64,000 nt of DNA. It comes from an uncultured Eubacteriales bacterium (GTDB lineage Bacteria > Bacillota > Clostridia > Oscillospirales > Acutalibacteraceae). The notes beneath the pieces were generated by a model, which did not search any database, had not been told where the DNA came from, and saw nothing but the letters and a program-made list of their open reading frames with translations. Location: NCBI GenBank assembly GCA_934491515.1, contig CAKSTF010000002.1:62001-126000 (forward strand). Reading direction: 5' to 3'. Position numbers and translations under genes: made by a program. Positions 1 through 8,084 of this stretch are shown one piece after another. Each line of letters starts with the position of its first letter. Position 1 is the first letter of the stretch.

Positions 1-1137
1 CAAACAGCAGCTTCGCGCGTCGGCAACGTGGGTCTCAACCGCGGCGATTTTAAGCGATTTCATAAACTTTTCGGCGGCGGCCCTTCCGCCCTTAATACCG
101 AAACTTACAACACCGCAGCTGCCGCACGGCAGATATTTTTGCGCCCGTTCGTAATATTTATTTCCTTTAAGCGACGGATAATTTACCCACAAAACGCGCT
201 CGTCCGATGCTAAGAATTCCGCCACCGCCTGCGCGTTTTCGCAATGTCTTTTCATTCTTACATGCAGGCTTTCAAGTCCCAGATTAAGAATAAATGCGTT
301 TTGCGGAGACTGTATCGCGCCGAGGTCGCGCATAAGCTGCGCGGTAGCCTTTGTTATATAAGCGCCGCCTATCCCGAACGCTTCGGTATAGGTTATACCG
401 TGATAACTTTCGTCCGGAGTGCAAAGTCCCGGGAATTTATCGGGATATTTTGTCCAGTCAAATTTGCCTGAATCCACTATGCATCCGCCCACCGCGGCGC
501 CGTGACCGTCCATATACTTCGTGGTTGAATGGGTAACTATATCGGCGCCCCACTCAAACGGGCGGCAGTTTACGGGGGTGGCAAAGGTATTGTCGACTAT
601 AAGCGGAACGCCATGCTTGTGCGCGCAGCGCGCAAAAAGTTCGATAGGCAGCACGGTAAGCGCCGGATTTGCTATCGTTTCACCGAAAACCGCCTTTGTA
701 TTATCGCGGAAAGCGGCGTCAAGTTCCTCTTCCGTGCAATCGGTAGAAACAAATGTAAAATCTATTCCCATCCGTTTCATGGTAACGGCAAAAAGATTGT
801 ATGTACCACCGTATATTGAGGAGGAGCATACAACATGGTCGCCGTTTGAAGCAATGTTGAAAATCGCATAAAACGAAGCCGCCTGACCCGATGCGGTGAG
901 CATTGCCGCGGTTCCGCCTTCCATTTCACATATTTTGGCGGCTACGCTGTCGTTAGTGGGGTTTTGAAGGCGCGAATAAAAATATCCCGACGCCTCAAGA
1001 TCGAACAGTTTACCCATATCCTCGCTTGTGTCATACTTAAACGTTGTGCTTTGTACAATGGGTATCTGACGCGGCTGACCGTTTCCGGGGCGATATCCGC
1101 CCTGAACGCATTTAGTTTCCATTCTGTAATCGCTCAT
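1..1137 (-). CDS. metY: O-acetylhomoserine sulfhydrylase, 3' end outside window
   Basis: PLP-dependent Cys/Met-metabolism enzyme that makes homocysteine from O-acetylhomoserine and sulfide in the cytoplasm. The visible 379 residues begin MSDYRMETKCVQGGYRPGNG and contain YFYSRLQNPTND, an SSSIYGGTYNLF phosphate-binding stretch and the PLP-lysine motif HSTTKYMDGHG. Family members are about 425-430 residues, so roughly 50 C-terminal residues lie beyond base 1. The start ATG at 1137 follows a GGAAG Shine-Dalgarno. The gene lies 13 nt after nfnB and is the last visible gene of the SAM-riboswitch operon, which fits sulfide assimilation. Cystathionine synthase/lyase relatives are possible, but the Q-N-P-T-N pattern and length favour MetY. 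Confidence 0.9.
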   Translation of the reverse strand, partial: MSDYRMETKCVQGGYRPGNGQPRQIPIVQSTTFKYDTSEDMGKLFDLEASGYFYSRLQNPTNDSVAAKICEMEGGTAAMLTASGQAASFYAIFNIASNGDHVVCSSSIYGGTYNLFAVTMKRMGIDFTFVSTDCTEEELDAAFRDNTKAVFGETIANPALTVLPIELFARCAHKHGVPLIVDNTFATPVNCRPFEWGADIVTHSTTKYMDGHGAAVGGCIVDSGKFDWTKYPDKFPGLCTPDESYHGITYTEAFGIGGAYITKATAQLMRDLGAIQSPQNAFILNLGLESLHVRMKRHCENAQAVAEFLASDERVLWVNYPSLKGNKYYERAQKYLPCGSCGVVSFGIKGGRAAAEKFMKSLKIAAVETHVADARSCCL

Positions 1138-1150
1138 TGCTTTATCTTCC

Positions 1151-2536
1151 TTACTTTTTGGCTAAATATTCGTCTATTGCCTGCGCGGCCTTTTTGCCGG
1201 CACCCATGGCAAGTATTACCGTAGCAGCACCGGTTACGGCGTCGCCGCCGGCGTACACGCCCTCTTTTGTGGTTTTCATATTTTCATCCACAACAAGGCA
1301 GCCGCGGCGATTGGCCTCAAGTCCTTCGGTAGTGCTTCTTATAAGCGGATTCGGCGTTGTACCGAGCGCCATAATAACCGCGTCTGTATCTATAACAAAT
1401 TCGGAACCTGCTATTTCAACCGGTCTGCGGCGGCCGGAGGCGTCGGGTTCACCGAGCTGCATTTTAATACACTCAACGCCCGTTACGGCACCCTTATCGT
1501 CGGTCACTACACGCACAGGATTGCAAAGCAGTTTAAACTCTATACCCTCTTCCTCTGCATGGTGAACCTCTTCTTTTCTTGCCGGCATTTCCTCTCTGCC
1601 GCGGCGGTATATAATATACACATGCTCGGCACCGAGACGTTTCGCGCAGCGCGCAGCGTCCATGGCAACGTTTCCGCCGCCTACAACGGCAACACTTTTT
1701 GAATGTTTGATGGGCGTATCATATTCGTCAAGATACGCTTTCATAAGGTTTATTCTTGTAAGAAATTCGTTTGCGGAATAAACGCCTACGGCGTCTTCGC
1801 CCTCTATTCCCATAAACATGGGAAGCCCCGCGCCGGAGCCTATAAACACGGCGTCAAATCCCATATCTATTATTTCGTCAACGGAAAGAACTTTGCCTAT
1901 TACCATATCGGTCATTATTTTAACGCCCATTTTGCAAAGACCGTCTATTTCACGCTTTACTATACTTTTGGGCAGACGGAATTCGGGAATACCGTAAACA
2001 AGCACGCCGCCCGCGGTGTGGAAAGCTTCGAAAACCGTAACATCGTAACCTTTTCTTGCAAGTTCGCCCGCGCAGGTAAGTCCCGAAGGACCGGACCCTA
2101 TAACCGCAACCTTTTTGCCGTTGCTTTCAGCCTTTTCGGCGTCCGCTTTGCAGTTTTCGGCATACCAGTCTGCGGCAAAACGTTCAAGGCGGCCTATGCC
2201 TACGCTTTCACCCTTTATACCCCTTACGCATTTGCCCTCGCACTGGGATTCCTGGGGGCACACCCTGCCGCACACGGCAGGCAGCGCCGACGATTCTGAT
2301 ATAACCTTATATGCGTTTTCAAAATCTCCCTCGGCAATATGGGAAATAAACCTCGGGATATCAATATCAACGGGACAGCCCGAAACACAGGGCTTGTTTT
2401 TGCAGTTAAGGCAGCGTTTTGCCTCGCCTACCGCCATTTCCGGCATGTAGCCGAGCGCTACCTCCTTGAAGTTTTTATTTCTAACATCGGGCGCCTGTAC
2501 GGGCATTTCCGTTTTTTTAGGTGACATATCAGCCAT
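1151..2536 (-). CDS. nfnB: NfnB-type NADPH-binding flavoprotein (glutamate synthase small-subunit family)
   Basis: Large subunit of NADH-dependent ferredoxin:NADP+ oxidoreductase (electron-bifurcating transhydrogenase), often annotated gltA. The 461 residues contain an N-terminal four-cysteine cluster CLNCKNKPCVSGCP (about residues 42-54), a second set CGRVCPQESQCEGKC (about 88-102), an FAD-binding GSGPSGLTCAGELA, an NADPH-binding GGGNVAMDAARCAKRLG and a C-terminal GDAVTGAATVILAMGAGK. The start overlaps the nfnA stop by 8 nt and has a GAGGT ribosome site. A standalone glutamate synthase subunit is the alternative; the fused-neighbour order nfnA-nfnB with no large gltB argues for Nfn or the related sulfide dehydrogenase SudA. 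Confidence 0.9.
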   Translation of the reverse strand: MADMSPKKTEMPVQAPDVRNKNFKEVALGYMPEMAVGEAKRCLNCKNKPCVSGCPVDIDIPRFISHIAEGDFENAYKVISESSALPAVCGRVCPQESQCEGKCVRGIKGESVGIGRLERFAADWYAENCKADAEKAESNGKKVAVIGSGPSGLTCAGELARKGYDVTVFEAFHTAGGVLVYGIPEFRLPKSIVKREIDGLCKMGVKIMTDMVIGKVLSVDEIIDMGFDAVFIGSGAGLPMFMGIEGEDAVGVYSANEFLTRINLMKAYLDEYDTPIKHSKSVAVVGGGNVAMDAARCAKRLGAEHVYIIYRRGREEMPARKEEVHHAEEEGIEFKLLCNPVRVVTDDKGAVTGVECIKMQLGEPDASGRRRPVEIAGSEFVIDTDAVIMALGTTPNPLIRSTTEGLEANRRGCLVVDENMKTTKEGVYAGGDAVTGAATVILAMGAGKKAAQAIDEYLAKK

Positions 2537-3356
2537 TTTTGCTACCTCTCAATCTGCATATATGCTCTTCTTCCTCGCGGTAGAATGAATTACGGCGCAT
2601 AAGTTCGTCAAAATCTACAAGGTGACCGTCAAAATCGGGGCCGTCAACGCAGGCAAACTTTGTTTCGCCGCCCACTTTAACCCTGCAACCGCCGCACATT
2701 CCTGTGCCGTCTATCATAACGGGGTTAAGACTGACAATCGTTTTAACGCCGTATTTTTTTGTAACCGCCGATACAAATTTCATCATCGGCACGGGGCCTA
2801 TCGCTATTACAAGGTCGTATTTATCGGCTTTGAGCAGGCGTTCGAGAACATCGGTAACAAAGCCTTTTTCGCCGTAAGTGCCGTCGTCGGTTGTAACATA
2901 AAAACTGTTGCTTACCTTGCGCATTTCCTCCTCAAGTATAACTATATCTTTTGAACGGAAACCGGCTATAACGGTTACATCCGCGCCCTGCGCGTGCAGC
3001 GTTTTTGCCTGCGGATATGCAATCGCACAGCCCACGCCGCCGCCTATAACTATCGCCTTTTGCGCGTTGTCAAACTCGGTCGGTTTTCCAAGAGGTCCCA
3101 CAACGTCGGCTATAAAGTCGCCCTCTTTAAGAGCAGCCAATTTTTTGGTGGTATATCCTACCGCCTGAACCACAATCGTAACGGTACCCTTCTCACGGTC
3201 AAAGTCGGACACGGTAAGCGGTATGCGCTCGCCCGTATCGTCTACGCGGATTATAACAAACTGCCCCGCTTTTACTTTGCGCGCCACAAAAGGTGCTTCA
3301 AGCGTGTATGAAGTGACCGCCTCGTTCAACTGTTTTTTGCTTATTATTTTGAACAT
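2529..3356 (-). CDS. nfnA: NfnA-type FAD/NAD-binding iron-sulfur subunit
   Basis: Partner subunit of NfnB, 275 residues, of the ferredoxin-NADP reductase-like family (DHODH electron-transfer subunit, SudB). It shows RIPLTVSDFD for FAD binding, GGGVGCAIAYPQAK for NAD binding and a C-terminal cysteine set CGGCRVKVGGETKFACVDGP for a [2Fe-2S] cluster. I place the start at ATG 3356 (MFKIISKKQLN, typical of the family) after AGGTGA; a GTG nine bases upstream overlaps the metK stop and is less likely. The tight packing with metK and nfnB implies one transcript. The function as bifurcating transhydrogenase rests on family knowledge. Confidence 0.9.
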   Translation of the reverse strand: MFKIISKKQLNEAVTSYTLEAPFVARKVKAGQFVIIRVDDTGERIPLTVSDFDREKGTVTIVVQAVGYTTKKLAALKEGDFIADVVGPLGKPTEFDNAQKAIVIGGGVGCAIAYPQAKTLHAQGADVTVIAGFRSKDIVILEEEMRKVSNSFYVTTDDGTYGEKGFVTDVLERLLKADKYDLVIAIGPVPMMKFVSAVTKKYGVKTIVSLNPVMIDGTGMCGGCRVKVGGETKFACVDGPDFDGHLVDFDELMRRNSFYREEEEHICRLRGSKNG

Positions 3357-3361
3357 ACTAT

Positions 3362-4543
3362 TCACCTGAGTTCCTGTTTTAATATTTCTGCCTTATCCGT
3401 CTTTTCCCATGTGAAATCTTCGTCGTCGCGGCCGAAATGACCGTAATTTGTCGTCTTTTCGTATATCGGACGGCAAAGTTTTAAGTTTTCGATAATCGCC
3501 GCGGGTCGCAGGTCAAACACACGGTTTACGGCGTCGGCAATTCTTTCTTCGGATATTTTTCCCGTACCGAAAGTATCTATTCTTACGGATACCGGGTGCG
3601 CCACACCTATGGCATACGCTAATTGCACTTCACACCTTTCGGCAAGTCCTGCCGCCACAATGTTTTTGGCAACATATCTTGCGGCATAAGCGGCGCTGCG
3701 GTCTACCTTTGTGGGGTCTTTGCCCGAAAAAGCGCCTCCGCCGTGGCGCGCCGCGCCGCCGTATGTATCAACTATTATTTTTCTGCCGGTAAGACCCGTG
3801 TCGCCCTGGGGGCCGCCTATTACGAATCTGCCCGTGGGATTTATGTATATCTTTGTATCATTATCAAGCAGTTCTTCGGGGACCGTGGGTCTTATTATCT
3901 TTTCATATACGTCACGGCGCAGAGTGTCCATATCAACCGATTCCTTGTGCTGGGTCGATACCACTACCGCTTCTATCCTTTCTGGGACGCCGTCGTTGTA
4001 CTGAACGGTCACCTGAGTCTTGCCGTCGGGTCTTAAATAAGAAAGTTCGCCCGATTTTCTCACATCGGTAAGTTTTTTTGAAAGTTTATGCGCAAGCGAA
4101 ACGGGAAGCGGCATAAGTTCGGGCGTTTCGTTGCAGGCATAGCCGAACATCATACCCTGGTCGCCGGCACCGTGAAGGTCATATTTGTCGGTATCGTCCG
4201 TTTTATATTCAACCGATTTGTCAACGCCCATTGCGATATCGGGCGACTGACCGTCAATAGAAGTAACAACGGCGCAGGTATTTCCGTTAAATCCGGCGTC
4301 GGGACTGTTGTAGCCGATATCACAAAGTACCCTTCTTGCTATTGCGGGAATATCGGCGTAAGAAGTAGTGGTTATTTCTCCCATTACCGTTATTATACCC
4401 GTGGTGCAGAAGGTTTCGCAGGCAACGCGCGCGTTTTTATCCTCTTTTAATATCGCGTCAAGCACGGCGTCGGAAATGCGGTCGCACACCTTATCGGGAT
4501 GCCCCTCTGTTACGGATTCGGATGTAAAAAGTGTTCTTGCCAT
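3362..4543 (-). CDS. metK: S-adenosylmethionine synthetase
   Basis: Makes SAM from methionine and ATP. The 393 residues begin [20 protein letters not shown] and contain the ATP motif [20 protein letters not shown] and the P-loop-like [19 protein letters not shown]. Length matches the family. The start at 4543 follows GGGAGA at proper spacing; an in-frame ATG 45 bases upstream adds non-conserved residues. It is the first gene after the SAM riboswitch, so the product of the enzyme should repress its own operon. Confidence 0.98.
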   Translation of the reverse strand: MARTLFTSESVTEGHPDKVCDRISDAVLDAILKEDKNARVACETFCTTGIITVMGEITTTSYADIPAIARRVLCDIGYNSPDAGFNGNTCAVVTSIDGQSPDIAMGVDKSVEYKTDDTDKYDLHGAGDQGMMFGYACNETPELMPLPVSLAHKLSKKLTDVRKSGELSYLRPDGKTQVTVQYNDGVPERIEAVVVSTQHKESVDMDTLRRDVYEKIIRPTVPEELLDNDTKIYINPTGRFVIGGPQGDTGLTGRKIIVDTYGGAARHGGGAFSGKDPTKVDRSAAYAARYVAKNIVAAGLAERCEVQLAYAIGVAHPVSVRIDTFGTGKISEERIADAVNRVFDLRPAAIIENLKLCRPIYEKTTNYGHFGRDDEDFTWEKTDKAEILKQELR

Positions 4544-4605
4544 AATTCTCTCCCTTTTTGTGCCGCGCCCAAAACCGCGGCGAAGCACATAAATCTTGAA
4601 TTTTT

Positions 4606-4640
4606 AAAAAATTAAAACCGCCTGTTGAAAGACGGTTTTG
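4606..4640 (-). terminator. SAM riboswitch expression-platform terminator
   Basis: On the minus strand AAAACCGTC and GGCGGTTTT form a 9-bp stem (one G-U) followed by AATTTTT. It lies between the aptamer and metK, as expected for transcriptional control. Confidence 0.85.
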
Positions 4641-4650
4641 TAAACAAACC

Positions 4651-4743
4651 TCATCTTTCGGATATTCCGCAGGATTTGGCACCTTGACGATTGCCAGGTT
4701 GCCGGGCTTCACAGGGCCTGTACCCTCCGCCACTCTTGATAAG
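4651..4743 (-). promoter_or_regulatory. SAM-I (S-box) riboswitch aptamer
   Basis: The minus strand carries the conserved S-box blocks: CTTATCAAGAGTGGCGGAGG, then GGCCCTGTGAAGCCCGGCAA, a variable P3, and GATGAGG closing P1. It precedes metK and, by gene spacing, controls metK-nfnA-nfnB-metY. SAM binding is expected to favour the terminator downstream. Confidence 0.97.
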
Positions 4744-4767
4744 GAAAATAATATTCTGTTTAAATTT

Positions 4768-4795
4768 ATTATACACGCCTTTTCGCCTTTGTCAA
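4768..4795 (-). promoter_or_regulatory. SigA-type promoter of the metK operon
   Basis: TTGACA (4790-4795) and TATAAT (4768-4773) with a 16-nt spacer on the minus strand. It sits at the very end of ribU (stop 4792-4794) and about 25 nt before the SAM aptamer. Confidence 0.9.
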
Positions 4796-5382
4796 TCCTG
4801 TTTTTTAATTATGGGGGACAGTCTTTTATAAACCAAAAAACAAACGGCGGCGTCTATAAGACCTTTAAAAAGCGTAAAGGGCACGTTGAATATCAAAAGC
4901 GCTTTTAAAAGCGTGTCGGCAGCGGGCAGTATCGCCTTATACATAGCAAGTATTGAGTCCATCGACAGACCGTAAATAACGCTGTATGCAGGATAAACGA
5001 TAAAGTAGTTTGAAACCACCGAAAGCGCCGCCATTGCCGCCGCACCTATAAGGGAAGATATAAGCGCGCCCTTCCTTGTTTTGTTTCTTTTGTATATGTA
5101 TCCGCAAACGCCGGTAAAAACCGCACCCAAAATAAAGTTTGAAAGTTCGCCTACGCCCGCCGAGGAGCCTGCGAAAAGATGCAGCAGGTTTTTTATAAAA
5201 CACACCGCAATTCCCCACACGGGGCCTAAGGCAAACGCCGCTATAAGCGCCGGTATCTCCGAAAAATCAAGTTTTATAAAGGCCGGTATAAAGGGAATCG
5301 GAAATTCAAGCAGCATAAGCACGAATCCGAGACCACCCAAAATCGCCGTTACCGCAACGGAGCGCAAATTCTGTTTTTTCAT
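4792..5382 (-). CDS. ribU: Riboflavin ECF transporter S component
   Basis: Membrane substrate-binding component for riboflavin uptake; works with the shared EcfA/A'/T module, which is not in this window. The 196 residues have five to six hydrophobic segments and the family pattern EFPIPFIPAFIKLDFSEIPALI near the N terminus. The start at 5382 (MKKQNLRSVAVTAILGGL) is chosen because the in-frame extension runs back through the riboswitch terminator. The FMN riboswitch directly upstream supports the substrate. Confidence 0.95.
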   Translation of the reverse strand: MKKQNLRSVAVTAILGGLGFVLMLLEFPIPFIPAFIKLDFSEIPALIAAFALGPVWGIAVCFIKNLLHLFAGSSAGVGELSNFILGAVFTGVCGYIYKRNKTRKGALISSLIGAAAMAALSVVSNYFIVYPAYSVIYGLSMDSILAMYKAILPAADTLLKALLIFNVPFTLFKGLIDAAVCFLVYKRLSPIIKKQD

Positions 5383-5408
5383 ATATACATCTTTCCTTTC
5401 CGGAAGGC

Positions 5409-5439
5409 AAAAAAAGCGCCCTCCTTTTTCAGAGGGCGC
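5409..5439 (-). terminator. FMN riboswitch terminator
   Basis: On the minus strand GCGCCCTCT and GGAGGGCGC form a strong stem with loop GAAAAA and a run of seven T. It lies between the aptamer and ribU. Confidence 0.9.
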
Positions 5440-5466
5440 GCAAAAGCGCAAACGCATCAGCGTCTT

Positions 5467-5609
5467 GATTTCTTTCATCCGGACTTTTCCGCCGTGCAGA
5501 TAAAACTGCCGTGCTACCGTCGGCTTTGGAATTACACCAAATCCACCCTGTAAAGCAAGGGCTCGTGGGCTGTACCACCGGTGAGGAATTTCGCCTCGCC
5601 TCTGAAATC
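5467..5609 (-). promoter_or_regulatory. FMN riboswitch (RFN element)
   Basis: The minus strand shows the RFN landmarks in order: GAGGCGAGGCGAAATTCC, ACCGGTGG, AGCCCACGAGC, GGTGTAATTCCAAAGCCGAC and GGATGAAAGA. GATTTC at 5604-5609 pairs with GAAATC at 5467-5472 to close P1. FMN is expected to repress ribU. Confidence 0.97.
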
Positions 5610-5616
5610 CAAATAC

Positions 5617-5645
5617 ATTATATGCCCATAAAACCGATTTGTCAA
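5617..5645 (-). promoter_or_regulatory. Promoter of the ribU leader
   Basis: TTGACA (5640-5645) and TATAAT (5617-5622) with a 17-nt spacer on the minus strand, immediately after the sigE stop and just before the RFN element. Confidence 0.92.
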
Positions 5646-5649
5646 TAAA

Positions 5650-6342
5650 TCAGACCGCTTTTTCGATTTGTTTTTTTAGTTTTCCGATTATTCTTTTTTC
5701 AAGCCTTGAAATGTAGGACTGCGATATTCCAAGCGCGTCCGCCACCTGCTTTTGCGTGTATTCCTCGTACCCGTTCATACCGAAGCGCATTTCCATTATC
5801 TGCCGTTCCCTGCCCGGCAGGCTTTTTACGACCCTTTGCAGCAGATATCTTTCGTCTTCCTGCTCTATATGCAGGCCTACGTCGTCGCTTTCGCTGCCGA
5901 GTATATCGGAAAGCAGCAGTTCGTTGCCGTCGTAGTCTATGTTAAGCGGTTCGTCGATTGAAATTTCATTTTTTCGCGAAGAGGTTTTTCTTAAATGCAT
6001 AAGTATTTCGTTTTCTATACAACGCGAAGCATATGTAGCAAGTTTTATGTTACGGTCGGGGCAAAACGTGTTGACCGCTTTTATAAGTCCTATCGTACCG
6101 ATTGAAATAAGGTCCTCAAGACCCGTTGCGGAATTATCAAACTTGCGGGCAATATAAACCACCAGGCGAAGATTGTGAACAATAAGTTCCTCCCTTGACT
6201 TCTGGCACGGATTTTCAACAAGTTCTCTCTCCCTTTCGGGCGAAAGCGGCTCCGGAAGGGTCTCGGGTCCGTTTATGTAGTATATCGGGTCGATAAGACC
6301 GAGTTTTACAAGAATTCTAAGTATAAGGGTTTTAATGCTCAT
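5650..6342 (-). CDS. sigE: Sporulation sigma factor SigE
   Basis: Mother-cell sigma-70 family factor of early sporulation, 230 residues. An N-terminal membrane-associated pro-sequence (about residues 1-25, [20 protein letters not shown]) is followed by region 2 ([34 protein letters not shown]) and region 4 ([24 protein letters not shown]). It lies 11 nt after spoIIGA, whose protease removes the pro-sequence. SigE was preferred over SigF/SigG/SigK because of the pro-region and this neighbour. Confidence 0.97.
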   Translation of the reverse strand: MSIKTLILRILVKLGLIDPIYYINGPETLPEPLSPERERELVENPCQKSREELIVHNLRLVVYIARKFDNSATGLEDLISIGTIGLIKAVNTFCPDRNIKLATYASRCIENEILMHLRKTSSRKNEISIDEPLNIDYDGNELLLSDILGSESDDVGLHIEQEDERYLLQRVVKSLPGRERQIMEMRFGMNGYEEYTQKQVADALGISQSYISRLEKRIIGKLKKQIEKAV

Positions 6343-6353
6343 ATAATTTGCTC

Positions 6354-7166
6354 CTATTCAAGCGACGCCGGATCTATTATCACCGCGTTTTCCGCTATTG
6401 TTACCTTCGATACCGCCACAACCGGCGATTTTATAACGTATTCTTTTTCGCCGCACAAAACATCGGCGCGGTCTATTCTGAATCCCTCAAGCAGAGCCAC
6501 TCCGTTTACCGTTTTACAGGGTATTGTACGGTATTTGTTTTCGGGTATTTTTTCGCCGCATAAAACGTGCTCTGCCACAGAGGCGTTTACGGTTATTACG
6601 GGCGACCCGTCAAACGGGTCGCGCACGGAATTGCCCGTATCAAGCAAGCCTTTAAGCGCAACGCTTTTTCCGCCGCGCAAAAGCGTTACGGTACATTCCG
6701 CCGCCGAAGGGCTTTTTTTGCCGAAAAAATGCCTCAGCGCCCACACCGCAGCATAAAACGCCGCTGCCGAGGTTATAAGCACAAGCGGCGAAATATTAAA
6801 ATATGCCACCGAATTATTTACCGCCATACCCTTAGGTTTCAATATGCCGCAGACCGCCGTCATAACGCCGCCGAAAGCAAAAGTTACGCCGAAACAGGCG
6901 GCGGTCGCCCTTACAAACGCGGCACGGTTTGCAAATCCGAACGCCGCGGCGGTAAGCGCGGCGCAAAGAAGGATTTCAATAGGTATGTGAAAATAAACAG
7001 GCATCGGCGGCAGAAATATGTAAAATGAAAAAAACGCACCTAAAAACGACGCCGCCAACAATCTCCGCAGCCTGCATCCGCGCCGCAGAATAAGGCCGGT
7101 AAGTCTTAAAAGAAAATAGTCGGTTATAAAGTTTACGATAAAGAGTATATCCGCATATATTACCAT
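6354..7166 (-). CDS. spoIIGA: Sigma-E processing peptidase SpoIIGA
   Basis: Membrane aspartic protease that activates pro-SigE at the sporulation septum. The 270 residues have about five N-terminal membrane segments and a C-terminal protease domain with the catalytic motif LLDTGN (Asp about residue 176) followed by [11 protein letters not shown] 7166 after GGGTGG is preferred to an in-frame GTG nine bases upstream. Two candidate Spo0A boxes lie upstream. Confidence 0.95.
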   Translation of the reverse strand: MVIYADILFIVNFITDYFLLRLTGLILRRGCRLRRLLAASFLGAFFSFYIFLPPMPVYFHIPIEILLCAALTAAAFGFANRAAFVRATAACFGVTFAFGGVMTAVCGILKPKGMAVNNSVAYFNISPLVLITSAAAFYAAVWALRHFFGKKSPSAAECTVTLLRGGKSVALKGLLDTGNSVRDPFDGSPVITVNASVAEHVLCGEKIPENKYRTIPCKTVNGVALLEGFRIDRADVLCGEKEYVIKSPVVAVSKVTIAENAVIIDPASLE

Positions 7167-7210
7167 GCTTACCACCCGTTTTTATAATACCGCCGCACCG
7201 GTGAAAAAAG

Positions 7211-7250
7211 GGTCGAAAGCGTGGGATAAAAAAAGCAATTTACCGTCGAA
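7211..7250 (-). promoter_or_regulatory. Candidate Spo0A boxes upstream of spoIIGA
   Basis: Two GTCGAA motifs (7212-7217 and 7245-7250), each matching 6 of 7 positions of the 0A box TGTCGAA when the preceding base is included, are 33 nt apart (about three helical turns). A TATTAT-like -10 follows nearer the gene. Spo0A control of spoIIG is established in Bacillus; here it is inferred from the motifs. Confidence 0.5.
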
Positions 7251-7261
7251 TTTTTGCGTTC

Positions 7262-7290
7262 TTGATTTTCATCGCGTTTTGGGATATAAT
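7262..7290 (+). promoter_or_regulatory. Promoter of the pqqD-like/peptidase pair
   Basis: TTGATT (7262-7267), 17-nt spacer, TATAAT (7285-7290); a GAGAGGTG ribosome site and ATG 7308 follow. Confidence 0.85.
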
Positions 7291-7307
7291 CTACGAGAGG
7301 TGTTTTT

Positions 7308-7577
7308 ATGAAACTTAAATACAATTTTGTTATAAATAACGTTGCAGGTTCCGTTGTTGCCGTCCCCGTAGGGACCGACAGCGCGGCATTCAAAGGATAT
7401 ATCAAACTTAACGACACGGGCGCTTATATTTTTAAATCCCTTAAAACAGGCGCTTCGCGCGAGGAACTTATAGAGGGTATCCTCCGTGATTTTGAAGGCG
7501 CGCAAAGACAGGAAGTTGAAAAAACGGTAGATGAATTTCTTGATAAACTTCGCGCAAGCGATATAATTACGGAATGA
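7308..7577 (+). CDS. PqqD-like peptide chaperone family protein
   Basis: An 89-residue protein with the PqqD-family pattern: LNDTGAYIFKSLKTGASREELIEGILRDFEG followed by a C-terminal helix with VEKTVDEFLDKLRASDII. PqqD-like proteins bind precursor peptides of ribosomally made natural products and present them to modifying enzymes. Here the only partner is the overlapping peptidase-like gene; there is no radical SAM enzyme or obvious precursor nearby. The stop overlaps the next start by 4 nt (ATGA), so the two are translationally coupled. Its partner in this genome is unknown. Confidence 0.8.
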   Translation: MKLKYNFVINNVAGSVVAVPVGTDSAAFKGYIKLNDTGAYIFKSLKTGASREELIEGILRDFEGAQRQEVEKTVDEFLDKLRASDIITE

Positions 7578-8032
7578 AAAAGGATAATTATGCCGGCGCC
7601 GAAAAAGCCCTTTTGGAAAACGGAGAGTTTTCAAGCAGAACGCGCGGGATAAGTATGTATCCGATGCTGCGCGAGGGAAAAGACATTGTTGTTATAAAAC
7701 CGCCCGTTTTTCCGCTTAAAAAGCACGATGTGCCGCTTTACAGGCGAAAGGCTTACGATAAACTTATACTTCACAGAATAATAAAAACGCCGAAAAACGG
7801 CGTTTACATTATAAGAGGCGACAACACCTACGAAAAGGAGACCGTAAAGGAAACCGATATTGTAGGCGTGTTAAGCGGATTTTTCAGGAACGGCAGATAT
7901 TGCGGCTGCAGCGGAGCAAGATACGGTGTGTACGTCTTCTTTATGCGTCTTTTCTACCCTGCAAGATATGTATGGAAAAAGGCGCTTCGCCCCATCCTTT
8001 CAAAAATAAAACACGGCATATTAAAAAAATAA
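7574..8032 (+). CDS. S24/S26 family signal-peptidase-like protein
   Basis: A 152-residue protein with the S26-like active-site segment TRGISMYPMLREGKDIVVI (Ser about residue 27) and a downstream LILHRII that could supply a His, as in the Ser-His type. No N-terminal membrane anchor is evident, but the C terminus is strongly basic (YPARYVWKKALRPILSKIKHGILKK), which may bind membrane. Coupled to the PqqD-like gene, it may trim a modified peptide; that is inference. The catalytic competence is uncertain because there is no clear signal-peptidase Lys box. Confidence 0.75.
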   Translation: MKKDNYAGAEKALLENGEFSSRTRGISMYPMLREGKDIVVIKPPVFPLKKHDVPLYRRKAYDKLILHRIIKTPKNGVYIIRGDNTYEKETVKETDIVGVLSGFFRNGRYCGCSGARYGVYVFFMRLFYPARYVWKKALRPILSKIKHGILKK

Positions 8033-8061
8033 TCGGCAGAAACGAACGCGTTTCTGCCGAT
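8032..8061. terminator. Bidirectional terminator between convergent genes
   Basis: A perfect 13-bp stem (ATCGGCAGAAACG / CGTTTCTGCCGAT) with a 4-nt loop lies between the peptidase-like gene (stop 8030-8032) and secF. T-rich tracts flank it on both strands. Confidence 0.88.
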
Positions 8062-8084
8062 CTTTTGCTTTTTTTCTGTTTACA

